DNA of 64,000 nucleotides from the NCBI GenBank assembly GCA_023846275.1, contig CM043868.1, forward strand, positions 20,865,755-20,929,754, given 5' to 3'. Both the position numbers and the translations under genes were made by a program. The stretch's first letter is position 1; each line of letters starts with the position of its first letter. The notes beneath the pieces are model-generated. The model did no database searches. It had not been told where the DNA came from and saw nothing but the letters and a program-made list of their open reading frames with translations. Below are positions 15,136 to 27,394 of the stretch, piece after piece. Source of the stretch: Vanilla planifolia (taxonomy: Eukaryota; Streptophyta; Magnoliopsida; Asparagales; Orchidaceae).

Positions 15136-17806
15136 TCTCTTTATTTTGATGATGATAAGATATAAATATTTATATAAAGATATAATGAGAAAAAATATTA
15201 TTTTGAAAAGAGGTATTAAAAATGAAAAGTTTTATGCTCTTATTACTTCATACTCTCCATTACGTCATTCCCCCCTTTACTACATACTCTCCCTCACATA
15301 TCTAAAAAACGATCTTTTTTCTCTCCCTTTAAAACCATCAAAAGAGAGGTATAATTTATATAATTTTTATTACACCTAATTATCATATGATTTGAAATTG
15401 TTTAGTTAAAAGAGATTTAATAAATATGTTAGATAATTCTTATTTAGTAAGAACATGTTTAGATTCTACTAAGTTTTTATCTACTTGATTTTTAATGAAA
15501 TGATTTTTTAAATTTATGTGTTTGGTATAAGAATGATAAACTTGATTCTTTGCTAAGTTCAAGACGCTAGTATTATCAATTTTAACGAGAATATTTGAGA
15601 GTTTTAAACCATAATCATGAAGTTATTGTCTTAACCATAATACATGGGCAACATAACTTTTGATCTCTATATACTTAACTTCTATAGTTGATAAAGCCAT
15701 GAAATTTTGCTTCTTATTTTACCATGAAATTATATAATTTCTTAAGAATTGATATGTACTTCAAGTATTTTTTATCTACTTTAGAAGCTACAAAGTTTGA
15801 ATCTATGTAACCTATAAGATCACATGAAATAGTATTTCTAAGATACCATAAACATAAATTCATTATATCTTCTAAATATTGAAAGATTAATTTAATCATA
15901 TTTAGATGTTTTTTTAAGATTTGATTGGAATCTAATGCAAAAGAAAACATTAAATATAATATCTGGTCTACTTATTATGAGACATAATAATGACTTAATA
16001 AGATCTCTATAAAATTTTTTATCAGTAAGTTTCTTAATTTTATCTAAGTCTAAATAGATTGATTGATTCATTAGAATCTTTCTACATTTCATATTTTTAT
16101 ATCCAAAATTCTTGAATAATTATTTTAAATACTTCGTTTGTGAAATTAAAATCTCATCTTTAAATTACCTAATTTGTAATCCTAAGAAGAAGTTCACTTC
16201 ATCTATCATACTCATCTTAAACTCTCTTGTTACCAAATCACTAAATTTTTTATAAATATTTTCATTTATATTTCAAAAAATTATGTCATCAATATAAACT
16301 TGTATAACTAACAAACGATCATTTAAAGATTTTCGAAATAATGTGATATCAATTTTTCTTTTTCTAAAACTATTATCAACTAGATAATTACATAATCTGT
16401 GATATCATGTATGTGGAGCTTGCTTAATTCCATAAAGTGTCTTCTTAAGCTTATATACATAATCATCATATGTATGGATCTTAAAATTGGGAGATTATTT
16501 TACATTCACATATTCTATTATTATATTTAAAAATATACTTTTTACTTCTATTTGAAATAATATAAAATTTTTCTGACATGAATATACTAAGAGAATTCTA
16601 ATGGCTCTGATCTTTCTATAGGTGCAAAGGACTCAAAATATCTATCTTCAACTTCGTTATAACCTTAGCGATAAGTCTAACTTTTTTATAATGATCACTC
16701 TAGTTTTATCTAATTTATTTGATCATTAGGCCTAGAAACTAATTACTTAACTTTGTTTCTCTAAAATTGATTCAATTCTTCATTCATTGCTTGAACCCAA
16801 AAAACATTCTTAAGTGCATCTTTTATAAATACTAGTTTTATGAAAGATATAAATGCACTATGATCAACTTCTTTCATAAAAGGTTTAATTCTAACTCCTT
16901 GATTAACATTTATTATTAATTCCTTTTGATGTGAATTTTATACTTCCAATCTTTGAGAAAATTGTTAACTAATCTCTTCTCCTTCTTTTTGACTTTTTGT
17001 TTAGTCTTCATCTTCTTTCAAGTTTACATTTCTGAAAGACTTTATCTATTTATCTAAATTTTATTATTTTCTCTTAAATAAGCTTATCAAACACTACATA
17101 TATTATTTTTTCTAACTTTTGACTATCCATATTGTAAACTCTATAAGTTTTTCTAAACGAAAAGTATCCTAAGAAAACTCTTACACTTATGTGTTCATCA
17201 AACTTATTTAAGTTGATTTTTTCATTATTAAGAATGATACATTTAAATCCAAAACATAAAAGTAACTAATATTTGGTATCTTATTTTTAAATAACTCATC
17301 AAAGAGTTTTCTTAAGTATTTGTCTTAATTAATTCTATTTATTATACAACAAACCATATTAATTGTTTCGACCCAAAAGTACTTTGGTAGAATGTATTTG
17401 TCTAACATTGTTCTACCGATCTCTATGAAGGTTCTATTCTTTTTTTTATTATTTCATTTTATCGAAATGTATTACGATATGTAAATTGATGCTCTATTCC
17501 TTTGCCTTTATAATAATCTTGAAAAAAATTTTTAAACTTACTACCATTATCATTTTGAATACAAATTAATTTGAGATTAGTTTGTCTTTTTATATCTTTT
17601 ATCAAATTAACAGAATTTTCAAATTTTTCACTTTTATTTTAAAGAAATATAACCCAAGTATATTTTGAAATATCATCAATAATTACAAATCTATATTTTT
17701 TTTCACCTAAACTCAACAGTTATGTAGATCTAGAAATATCTAAATAAACTATCTCTAAAGGTCTATTAATGGTTAAGTCATTTTTAAGTATAAATGAAGA
17801 TTGAAC
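15136..17806 (-). mobile_element. Copia pol fossil: RNase H, RT and part of integrase
   Basis: This is minus-strand coding debris of the element bounded at 14,370-26,864. Around 15,714-16,092 two overlapping frames read like copia RNase H and the RT tail (LDLDKIKKLTDKKFYRDLI, SRPDIIFNV, GYIDSNFVASKVDKK). Higher coordinates carry RT and then integrase remnants, up to the point where a foreign LTR interrupts the sequence at 17,807. The fragment is inactive. Confidence 0.75.
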
Positions 17807-20800
17807 TGTTGGAAACTTGCGTGTTACAAGAGGGGGGGTGAATTGTTCCTTTTACAAATTTTTAAACAATTTTAAAGTTAATTACAATAGTAAAGAGAAA
17901 TTATGAGCAATAAAGTAAAGAATGAAAAGCACACACAATTTCAAGTGGTTCGACAAAACCTTTGCCTACATCCACCCCTAGCTGACCCAGCCAGGCTTCA
18001 CTACTAAACACTGCCTTTTGCCCAACCGGCGGGTAGGCCGAAACCCTCACAACAACCAATCAACCCAACTGGTACCAACCAAATACAATCAACAGCAGCA
18101 AGACACGCTGCACACTCACAGCAACAAAGCTGTTATAATTTTGGCAAGAAAACAGATTTCAGCTTTCAAGTAAAAGTTTTACATCAACCTGTACCACAAT
18201 CCTTTAATCTTAATTTGTGACACAACTACTAAACAAGTATTAAAAATGTTTAACTAAAAAAAAATTCAACAATATAAATTTCGTTAAAAAAAACAAATTA
18301 TTTGGAGCTCTTAAATATAAGTCCTTGTGTACTTAGAGCTCATACTTAACAATTAAATCTAATTAATTAAACTTAAGATAATTAAAGAAATCACTTTTCA
18401 AACTGCAGCTTAAAAAAAACGCACTTCTGAACGCGCTTCAAAACAGGACTACGCGCCTCTGAACGCGCTTTCCAAACAGGACAATGCCCAAATCGCGTTT
18501 GCGAGAGGCGTTGTTCTGTTTTAGGCGGAAGAGTTGTTTCGGAGGTGATTTGGTCTGAAATTCGACGCAATAGAAATTCGACACTGATAAGTTGTATTCC
18601 GAAAAGCTAATAAAGATTCCAAGGCGTGTAACAACAATCAAATTTGGTGAAGATTGGTCCGAAAAATCAAGATTGGCGAAGCTTGGATAACGAAAAAGAT
18701 TTGCAGTAAATTCAACCTCAATCTAAGTAGCTAAGCAGAGTATGAGATGTAGTTGAGTAAGCAATTGTAAAATAGAAAAGAAAGGGAACGAAACGTGCAA
18801 ATTTGAGGCGAAATGAACGCGTTCCGTTTCGCTCCGAGAAGGCTGAGGAAGACGATGAACAGTAAAATTGCGCAGTTTTCGTTTTTCTTGTTTGAAGGAT
18901 TTTTGCGTTAAATGCTTGCACATTTCTCTTCAAAATTAATCCCTTTTATAGAAGAGGGCTAATCAACAATGTTGATTTAGCCGTTTTCTTCCAACGGCTA
19001 GAAGAGGAGAAGAATGTTGGAAACTTGCGTGTTACAAGAGGGGGGGTGAATTGTTCCTTTTACAAATTTTTTAAACAATTTTAAAGTTAATTACAATAGT
19101 AAAGAGAAATTATGAGCAATGAAGTAAAGAATGAAAAGCACACACAATTTCAAGTGGTTCGGCAAAACCTTTGCCTACATCCACCCCTAGCTGACCCAGC
19201 CAGGCTTCACTACTAAACACTGCCTTTTGCCCAACCGGCGGGTAGGCCGAAACCCTCACAACAACCAATCAACCCAATTGGTACCAACCAAATACAATCA
19301 ACAGCAGCAAGACACGCTGCATACTCACAACAACAAAGCTGTTACAATTTTGGCAAGAAAACAAATTTCAGCTTTCAAGTAAAAGTTTTACATCAACCTG
19401 TACCACAATCCTTTAATCTTAATTTGTGACACAACTACTAAACAAGTATTAATAAATGCTTAACTAAAAAAAATTCAACAATATAAATTTCGTTAAAAAC
19501 ACACAAATTATTTGGAGCTCTTAAATATAAGTCCTTGTGTACTTAGAGCTCATACTTAACAATTAAATCTAATTAATTAAACTCAAGATAATGAGAGAAA
19601 TCACTTTTCAAACCGCAGCTTAAAAAAGAAACAAACGCACTTCTGAACGCGCTTCAAAACAGGACTACGCGCCTCTGAACGCGCTTTCCAAACAGGACAA
19701 TGCCCAAATCGCGTTTGCGAGAGGCGTTGTTCTGTTTTGGGCAGAAATGTTGCTTCGGAGGTGATTTGGATTGAAATTCGACGTAATAGAAATTCGAAAC
19801 TAATGAGTTGTATTTCGAAAAGCTAATAGAGATTTCAAGGCGTGTACTAACAATCAAATTTGGTGAAGATTGGTCCGAAAAATCAAGAACGGCGAAACTT
19901 GGATAACGGAAAAGATTTGCAGTAAATTCAACCTCAATTCAAGTAGCTAAGCAGAGTATGAGGTGTAGTTGAGTAAGCAATAGTAAATAGAAACGAAGAG
20001 GGATGAAACCGTGCGAATTTGAAGCAAGAAGAGCGCGTTTTCGTTTCGGCCCGAGAAGGCTGAGGAAGACGATGAACAGTAATTCCAGTGATTTTTATCC
20101 GTCTTTGCAGGGATTTTTCCAATTCTTTTTCTGACCAAAATCCCTCGAATTCAATCCTTCTTATAGAAGGAGATTGAGCAATTGATGATTGGTTCCAACG
20201 GCTAGAAGAGGAGAAGAAAGTAATTTTAACACAAATAGCCGTTGCGCCGGAAAAACAGAGAAGGAAAGCCAAAAAAAACTTTTAAGCTTTAGTCCCACAT
20301 TGCCTATTGGACGAGAGAAACAGCGCATATAAGAGTTCACCGCTCTTTAACCTTCAGCCGAAAACACTGGGGTTGGCTGCCCCTAGGTGCGGTTGGGAAG
20401 TCATTACCCAAGCCGACCTGTATAGAGCATAACGGGTCAAATATGACCCGAACCCGCCGCATTAGGATCTCTGGCTTGTGTTTGCGCTAACGGGTCAAGT
20501 ATGACTCGAACCCGAATTAGGAACTCTGGCTTGCTTGTGCTAACGGGTCCTTGCCTGGCCGGTTCGGCTTGGTTCCGGTTCGGCGTTAACCGAACCCCTT
20601 TTTTTCGGTTTGGCGTAAAGCGAAAATCGGAAATAAAATTTTGAAAGCCTTAATAACTAATAATTATATTTTTATTTAAACCAAAATAAATATGGTGTAA
20701 AATATTGATTATACAAGTCAATGACTTGTTTAATCACAACACCTTCTTAAATGTAAGCCTCATACGTAGAGTTGCACTAATACGATATATAAAATCGTAT

Positions 20801-22189
20801 AGTACAACCCTTAGGCAATTAAATAAGAGAGGTATTAACCAAATTAATAACTATAATTACCAATGTAATGATGTCAAACTGATCGATTAAAGGTTAATTA
20901 AAAAACATCCTAATGTAATTCTAATAAAGATATGATGCATTGTATGAATCTCAAAAATGCAATCCTAAGTGTGTCACACATTGATTAACAGGATGGGTTT
21001 ATCAATCTAACCTTGATAATGTAGTATATGAAAATCTCCAAGTGGTTTTGCCACGCCACAAGGAGAACCTGATTGACTCTCATGAGCTGACGTTTGAGAG
21101 TCGTTCTTGAGCCATGCCACTAATGAACTTTGACAATGCTTTTCATGTGGATCGCTCCATGGATTAATCAACCAAGCTCTCCAATCTCCTAATCCCTGTA
21201 AGCACTTGAGAAGCATGATCTGAAATACACTCAACAAATCATTAACATTAGTACAATGGTTTTGTACTCATCAAACTCGTGGTGCACAAAGGGGTTCAAC
21301 AAAGAAAATAATTTTAAAACATATACCCGTTGCGCCGGAAAAGCAGGAAAGGAAAAGAGAAAAACGCTTTTAAGTTTTAGTCCCACATTTCCTGTTGGTA
21401 GGGAGAAGTAGCGCATATATTAGTTCACCTTTCTTTTGCCTTCAGCCGAAAATATTTGGGGTTGGCTGCCCCCAGGTGCGGTTGGGAAGTCAATACCCAA
21501 CCCGACCTGTTTAGAGCATAACGGGTCAAGTATGACCCAAACCCGAATTAGGAACTCTGGCTTGTGTTTGCGCCCTTATAATCGTCCCCTTAGGTTCTCG
21601 CCTGGCCGGTTCGACTTGGTTCCGGTTCGACGTTAACCGAACCCTTTTTGCCCCGGTTTGGCGTAAAGCGAAATTTTTAATTAAATCGGAAATAAAATTT
21701 TGAAAGCTTTAACACTTGCGAAAATAGTCGAAAATGCTTTAATAAATAATAATAATTATATTTTTATTTAAATCAAAATAAATATGGTGTAAAATGTTGA
21801 TTATACAAGTCAAGGACTTGAGAAGCATATGAATCTCAAAAATGCAATCCTAAGTGTGTCACATATTGATTAACAGGATGGGTTTAACAATCTAACCTTG
21901 ATAATGTAGTATATGAAAATCTCCAAGTGGTTTTGCCACGCCGCAAGGAGAACCTGATTGACTCTCATGAGCTGACGTTTGAGAGTCGTTCTTGAGCCAT
22001 GCCACTAATGAACTTTGACAATGCTTTTCATGTGGATCGCTCCATGGATTAATCGACCAAGCTCTCCAATCTCCTAATCCCTGTAAGCACTTGAGAAGCA
22101 TGATCTGAAATACACTCAACAAATCATTAGTAACATTAGTACAATGGTTTTGCACTCATCAAACTCGTGGAGCACAAAGGGGTTCAACA
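17807..22189 (+). mobile_element. Solo LTR containing a second solo LTR of the same family
   Basis: The outer unit starts TGTTGGAAACTTG at 17,807 and ends GGGTTCAACA at 22,189, giving TG...CA ends with a short TGTTG/CAACA inverted repeat. It is flanked by the perfect 5-bp target duplication TGAAC (17,802-17,806 and 22,190-22,194). Its two halves, 17,807-19,014 and 21,302-22,189, are separated by a complete second copy (19,015-21,301). No gag-pol interior is present, so both copies are solo LTRs formed by LTR-LTR recombination. The sequence is strikingly more GC-rich than its surroundings. The target is the integrase region of the old copia element, so this insertion is younger. Orientation is inferred from a CGCATATAAGAG promoter-like box and is less certain than the boundaries. 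Confidence 0.88.
19015..21301 (+). mobile_element. Inner solo LTR, same family as its host LTR
   Basis: It begins TGTTGGAAACTTG and ends GGGTTCAACA, exactly as the outer LTR does. It is flanked by AAGAA on both sides (19,010-19,014 and 21,302-21,306), a 5-bp target duplication. Its left 1.2 kb matches 17,807-19,014 with only scattered differences, and its right part matches 21,302-22,189. It carries about 200 bp (near 20,728-20,935) absent from the outer copy, and extra copies of an AACGGGTCAAATATGAC-like repeat (20,431, 20,489 and 20,542). A TATA-like box (CGCATATAAGAG near 20,325) follows the phrase GTCCCACATTGCC, which I associate with plant LTR promoters. Confidence 0.87.
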
Positions 22190-22194
22190 TGAAC

Positions 22195-24833
22195 TTGTTT
22201 TCTTTTTGTATAATCACTTATTTTCTAACTATTTTTGTTTGGTTTGGGAAAACATTTAAATATATTTAGCTTATTTTTTAAGGTAGGATAATCTACATGA
22301 TCTAATCTTTTATGTCATAAATTATTTTCATTTAAATTTTTAACAAGACATCTTATTCTACTAACTTCTAGTTGATCAAACTTAATCACTTAAATATTAC
22401 CTTTTTAATGACTAATAATACTTTATCATCTTTTAATATTTTATAATATCGAGTATCACAATTAATAAAATAATCATCATCACACAATTGACTAATACTA
22501 ATTAAATTAAATTTTAATCCATTTACTAAGAAAACATTTGAAAGTGTAAAATCAGGCATACCTATATTACCAATTCTAATTATCTTCTTCTTAGAGTTGT
22601 CTCGTAATGTTACCCATCTATTTGGTTAATGTTCTATTGATACAAATTTTGTTCGGACTTCAGTCATGTCTTGAGCATTTGTTATCTAACACTCAAGAGT
22701 TAGATCTTAATTTTGTTCTCTATGTATGATTATATAAATTATAAAATTTTAACTTAGTAATCATAAGATATAATTTCTATTTTCTTAGTTAGTTTGTTTT
22801 CTTATATAGATAATTTCTAAGTATATTATTTCTAACCTGTAAATTTTTTTAATACATCATATCTCCATATCATGATTACACTTATATTAATTTTTTTATT
22901 CTCTTAAGAACCCAAGCAAGCTTGGGTTGAGCTCTAATATTTACTATGTGGGCATTCATAATATCATTCTTAATTATCTATTTAAAATAAGGTTTTGAAC
23001 TAAAAATATTTTTCTTAATTTTATAATCTTTGATGGTATGTCCTTTTCTACAATAATAAAAACTTATAATATTTGAAATATTATGCATATATTTGAAAGA
23101 AGAAATATATTTATATTTAAAAAAATGAACACCATATGAAGCATTAGGGATTTTTGCATGCTCAAGAGAATAATTTTTTTCTTTTAAATTAGTAATTTAT
23201 TTTTTCAAAGAGGTATTCTTAATAATCATGGAATTTTTTTTATAATAAATTTGAAGTATTTTTATTTTTTTTTGCATCTTGTTTCATAAAAAATCTAAAA
23301 GATCAATTTTTTGTTTATAAAACCTTTTTCAATTTTTTATGCACATGCATTAAAAAAGTTAAAAAAATTAATAACTTATGTGTAATTATTTTCAAAAATA
23401 TCATGAGACCAAGAGTTTACGTCATTCTCTTCTTCTTCACTAGATATACTTGTGTAATCATTTACTATAAAGCATATCATCTCTTTCTTCTCACTACTTG
23501 AAGTTGTAGAGTTTAAATCTTTTGAAGTACTCCAAGTAGCTTGAAAAGTTTTTTTCTTCTTCATTCTCTAATTTTTCTCTTTTTTCTTATAATGTCCTTG
23601 AGTTATGGACAATCTGATATAATGTGACAGATTTGATCATAATCATAACATTTTGGAACATTCATCTTCTTCATTCCTTTCTAACTTTTGGCAATTCTTG
23701 TTTATAAAACTTTTTGTTAAATTTATTGTAAATGTTTAACATGAAAAATTATCTCTTCCTCCAAATCCATAGAAGAGACGGATGTTGTATTCAAATCTTC
23801 TTTGCTAACTTTGAATGCTGATGGTTCCTCTTTTCTTGCTCTATTTTTTGGTTTGTTAGTTGAAGCCTCCTCTTCAACTCTTCTATTCATCTCAATTTCA
23901 TCATTAATAATTCTTTAACTCATCCAATATAAGCTTATTTATGTCTTCGATTGTCTTTAGTGTAACTACAAGATGATCATACTCTTTGGATAGAATCCTT
24001 CGTTATTTTCATAAATGATTTGTATTAGAAAATACTTTTTCAAGGTTTGTTAATCTATTAGTAATATTTGTAAATCACATAAATATCTTTTCTTATAGTT
24101 TCTCTTAAATCTATTCTAAAGAGCTCATAATCATATGTTAGAAGATTTATTTTTGTGTTTTTTACTTTGTGAAGTGCTTTCATAAGTAACTTCTAACTTT
24201 TTTCAAACTTAATGTGTAGTACACAAATTCATAACTTGATTAAATTTATTCACAGATATGTTACAATGAAGAAGTGCTTTCATAAGTAACTTATAACTTT
24301 TTTCAAACTTAATGTGTAGTATACAAATTCATAACTTGATTAAATTTATTTAGAGATATGTTACAATGAAGATAGTTGAGTTTTATTATATTTAGTTATG
24401 TCATTCTTCTTTGATCACTCCTAATTTCATTAAAAGATTTGATTTTATTTGTGCTTGAATCTCTAAGTAAATAATATTATTTAATGAGCATTTCTCAAAA
24501 TTCTAAATCAATTGATTGGATAAAAGTTCTATTTTTATTTTTCTAATATGAATAAAATTTATCCTCAAACAATGCTCGATGAATTGAAGAAGATCCTTTA
24601 TTTAATATCGCACTAATATCACTCATAAATGAAAACATATTAAAAACTTAACTTAAGAAACAAACAAACAAATGCATATTTTAAAAAATATAAAAAATAA
24701 TAAAAGAGAATTTTAAATTAGTATGCATGGAAAATAATAATTAAATAAACTTAACAAAATAATTAAAATGTACACAAAAGATCACCCAAGTGATTTGACT
24801 CACTTTTTGTAGGGAACAAGTTCTAATACCAAT
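22195..24833 (-). mobile_element. Copia gag and protease-side fossil
   Basis: This continues the minus-strand copia element on the other side of the inserted solo LTRs. A CCHC-like motif (YYCRKGHTIKDYK) lies near 23,050. A second knuckle region near 23,630 is followed by a Ser/Glu-rich stretch at 23,376-23,564 that resembles the gag C-terminus of many plant copia elements. Near 23,940 the phrase LSKEYDHLVVTLKTIEDINK is typical of the UBN2/gag-polypeptide domain. The primer-binding site sits at about 24,820-24,833. The fossil is inactive. Confidence 0.75.
24171..24370. repeat. 100-bp tandem duplication in copia gag
   Basis: Two adjacent units start GAAGTGCTTTCATAAGTAAC at 24,171 and 24,271. 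They differ at only a few positions, so the duplication is younger than the element around it. Confidence 0.92.
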
Positions 24834-26864
24834 TGAAGTGAAAACTAGCATTCAAATGCCAAGATAGTGAATTATAGACTTCAAAATAATTTTTGCTATT
24901 TTTTTATCATATTTATTTCTCAAAAATAATTTTATATTTATAAAAAATTATGATTATATATATATATATATATTAATTTTTAATATGATAAAAAAATAAA
25001 ATGAGACCAAAATTTTTAGGCAGTTTGGTTCAAATTAGAATCTACGTTTACCCCCTATCAAGGTCAAAAAAAGAACCACTTGTAAAAATTTACAACCTGA
25101 GATTTTTTTTCTTGTGGTTCATCTCCAGTCTATTAGCTTTTACGAATTCAACTATAATCTAGGCTTTTACAAGTTCAACCCCAACTCGATTTTTTATGAG
25201 ATCAAATCGAACTTAGACTTTTGTAATGTCAGCCCCCAAGCCCAAAAGAAAGAAAAAAAGGAAAAATGGAACAAGATAAAAAATTTCTGATAAATTTGTA
25301 TAATTTCTTATATTTGTTGATTAATGGAACAAGACACAATGATCTTAAATTTATAATAGAAATAGAAAATGAAAGTTTAGAAGTGTAGAGCCTAGCTAAA
25401 AAATTTTGATAATTTGAGAAGGATAAGAAGTATTTACTACAAGGAGAATTTATGCTAGTAGAATATTGAACAATTTTTGTTGAGACCTTAAAGATTGATT
25501 CATTTTAATTAGTTATTTTATTCACAATGTTTTGGTATTTATAAAAAAAATTTGGTTATAATCATTATAAAGTCTAATAAAAATTGCTTGAAAAGTTGAT
25601 GCTAAACTACTTAAATAGCTATTCCAAATGTCTTAAATATTTTTTTCTTTAATGGCTAACACAACGGTTAGAGGATGAGTCATTAGGCAAAATGAACCAG
25701 AGCAGTTGGATCTGATTAGAAGCAATACAAACCTTCACCAACTATAAAATTGAGGACATCTGAACATGTAAGATGAGATCTAGAATGTTCAATTCAACAA
25801 TGATAAAATTGGAGTATGTCTCAACTGTAGAATTCAAATCGAATAGTTAAGAGTTGCATAATTCATGGTTAAGACAAAAGAATTCTTGTCTTCTAATAAG
25901 TTTGGATGAAGCTGAGACTGTTAGATATCAAGATAAATCATATGAAATAAATAATCATCATTAGATCTGAGATCAAATAGACAATGAGATAGATGATTAA
26001 CAATGTTTAATAAAGCAAAGATGAGCTCCAACTTGCAATCTTAAAAATGCATGATCAAATTTAATTTTTTAGCATTCATGTAAGACTAATATTCGAGCCT
26101 AATTGGGGCTCACTCCCCTCTATGTGCTTAAGATTTAATCACCTTGGTGCACTTGAAACATAAAAGTTATTATGAGTCTGATCTAAACCAAAATGTATAT
26201 TTTGTTCTAATGCATGCACAGCTCAACCCTTTGTCTTACCTTAGCATGTTCATGATTGTTGTACCATCACCAAGATCAGGTTTGAATTAATTTGGTTTCA
26301 ATAGTCTCCTGACCTAAGGCTTGGGAGTGCCTATGCTGAGGCTTGCTTGGCTCGAATTATTGCACTTAAGCACAAGCATAGGATGTGGCGATAATTTTTT
26401 TAATTTTAACTATGAAAATCTTAAAATAATTATCTTTTTAATTGAATCAATATTTAACAATCAATCTAACATGGAATTTGGCAAAAATATATAAGTATGA
26501 TTTAACCAAGAAAAGGATCGTGAGATTAAAAAATAAAATATTTTTTATTTATTTAATCAAAAGATTATTGAATAATCTAATGCTTGAATATGATTGAAAT
26601 TGATCTGAAAAGAGTGCGCATTTAAAACGAATAACATAAAATTATATTTTACAATAAAAAGAATTTATCAAAACTGATGTGCATATCTTCAATTTTTGAA
26701 GCTTGCTTAATACTTTAAGATATTTTGAAGACCACTAATTCACAATCTTCTAAGATACATGACTTGCTCATTAAAACCTACATTTGGTTCAGATTAAATA
26801 AATCTATTAGAATAAAATATTAAATATTTATGACTTGACTCATTAAACGCAAAAATGTCTAGCA
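24834..26864 (-). repeat. 5' LTR of the copia element with an internal insertion
   Basis: Positions 24,834-25,310 and 26,565-26,864 match the 766-bp 3' LTR. The intervening 1.25 kb has no counterpart there and is treated separately. The outer end AGCA is followed by TTGAG, the diverged target duplication. Confidence 0.72.
25311..26564. mobile_element. Unidentified 1.25-kb insertion in the copia 5' LTR
   Basis: This sequence is missing from the partner LTR and is richer in G and C than the LTR around it, notably at about 26,100-26,390. GGAACAAGA occurs at both sides of its left junction (near 25,270 and 25,327). I see no coding domain, terminal repeat or clear target duplication, so the type of element is unknown. 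Confidence 0.5.
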
Positions 26865-26869
26865 TTGAG

Positions 26870-27304
26870 TAGGGAGGTTAGGCGGGGTGAAATAGTACTA
26901 TATGATAATGGAATAAAATGGTACAATTTATTAAAAATGGCAAAATCAATGAGGCAATGGAACATTTTGAAAGAAGATATATGTTAATCATAAGGTATGC
27001 TTTTATGAACATAGAGTATGGTAGCAATACAAAAAAAAGATTAATAATTATAATCTTATAATATACAAACATAATACAAAGAGATATAAAATATTGTGTT
27101 ATTAATCAAAATGAAATTGATGTGTGACATAGGGATTAAAAGAGAAGAAAGTATTAAAATGAAGTCTACTTCTAAGATTTCAAGTAGATGAATTTATAAT
27201 TAGTAAATATAAGTAGAAAAATTAATTAAAATGAAAATGAACTATTAACAGATGCATTTAGCATGACATTATAATCAAATGAGATACAACAAATGCTAAG
27301 ATCC

Positions 27305-27394
<90 letters not shown>

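Larger units (their letters stand above)
14370..26864 (-). mobile_element. Old Ty1/copia retrotransposon, minus strand, with nested insertions
   Basis: Two diverged copies of the same LTR bound this element: the 3' LTR at 14,370-15,135 and the 5' LTR at 24,834-26,864, which carries extra internal DNA. The flanks read CTGAG (14,365-14,369) and TTGAG (26,865-26,869), a 5-bp target duplication with one change. A degenerate tRNA-iMet primer-binding site, TGGTATTAGAACTTG on the minus strand, abuts the 5' LTR. Read right to left, the interior gives gag (about 24,600-23,660), a CCHC knuckle with a Ser/Glu-rich stretch (about 23,660-23,370), a second CCHC-like motif near 23,050, then integrase, RT and RNase H (about 17,800-15,710; SRPDI and RFQSN motifs are visible). 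The gag with paired knuckles suggests the Tork/Sire side of copia, with low certainty. It has many breaks and is old. Confidence 0.82.

Noticed and set aside
18438-20272. Several minus-strand frames of 63-112 codons in the solo LTRs
   Set aside because: They occur in both LTR copies because the LTRs are duplicates. Serine/arginine-rich translations of GC-rich LTR DNA, with no known domain.
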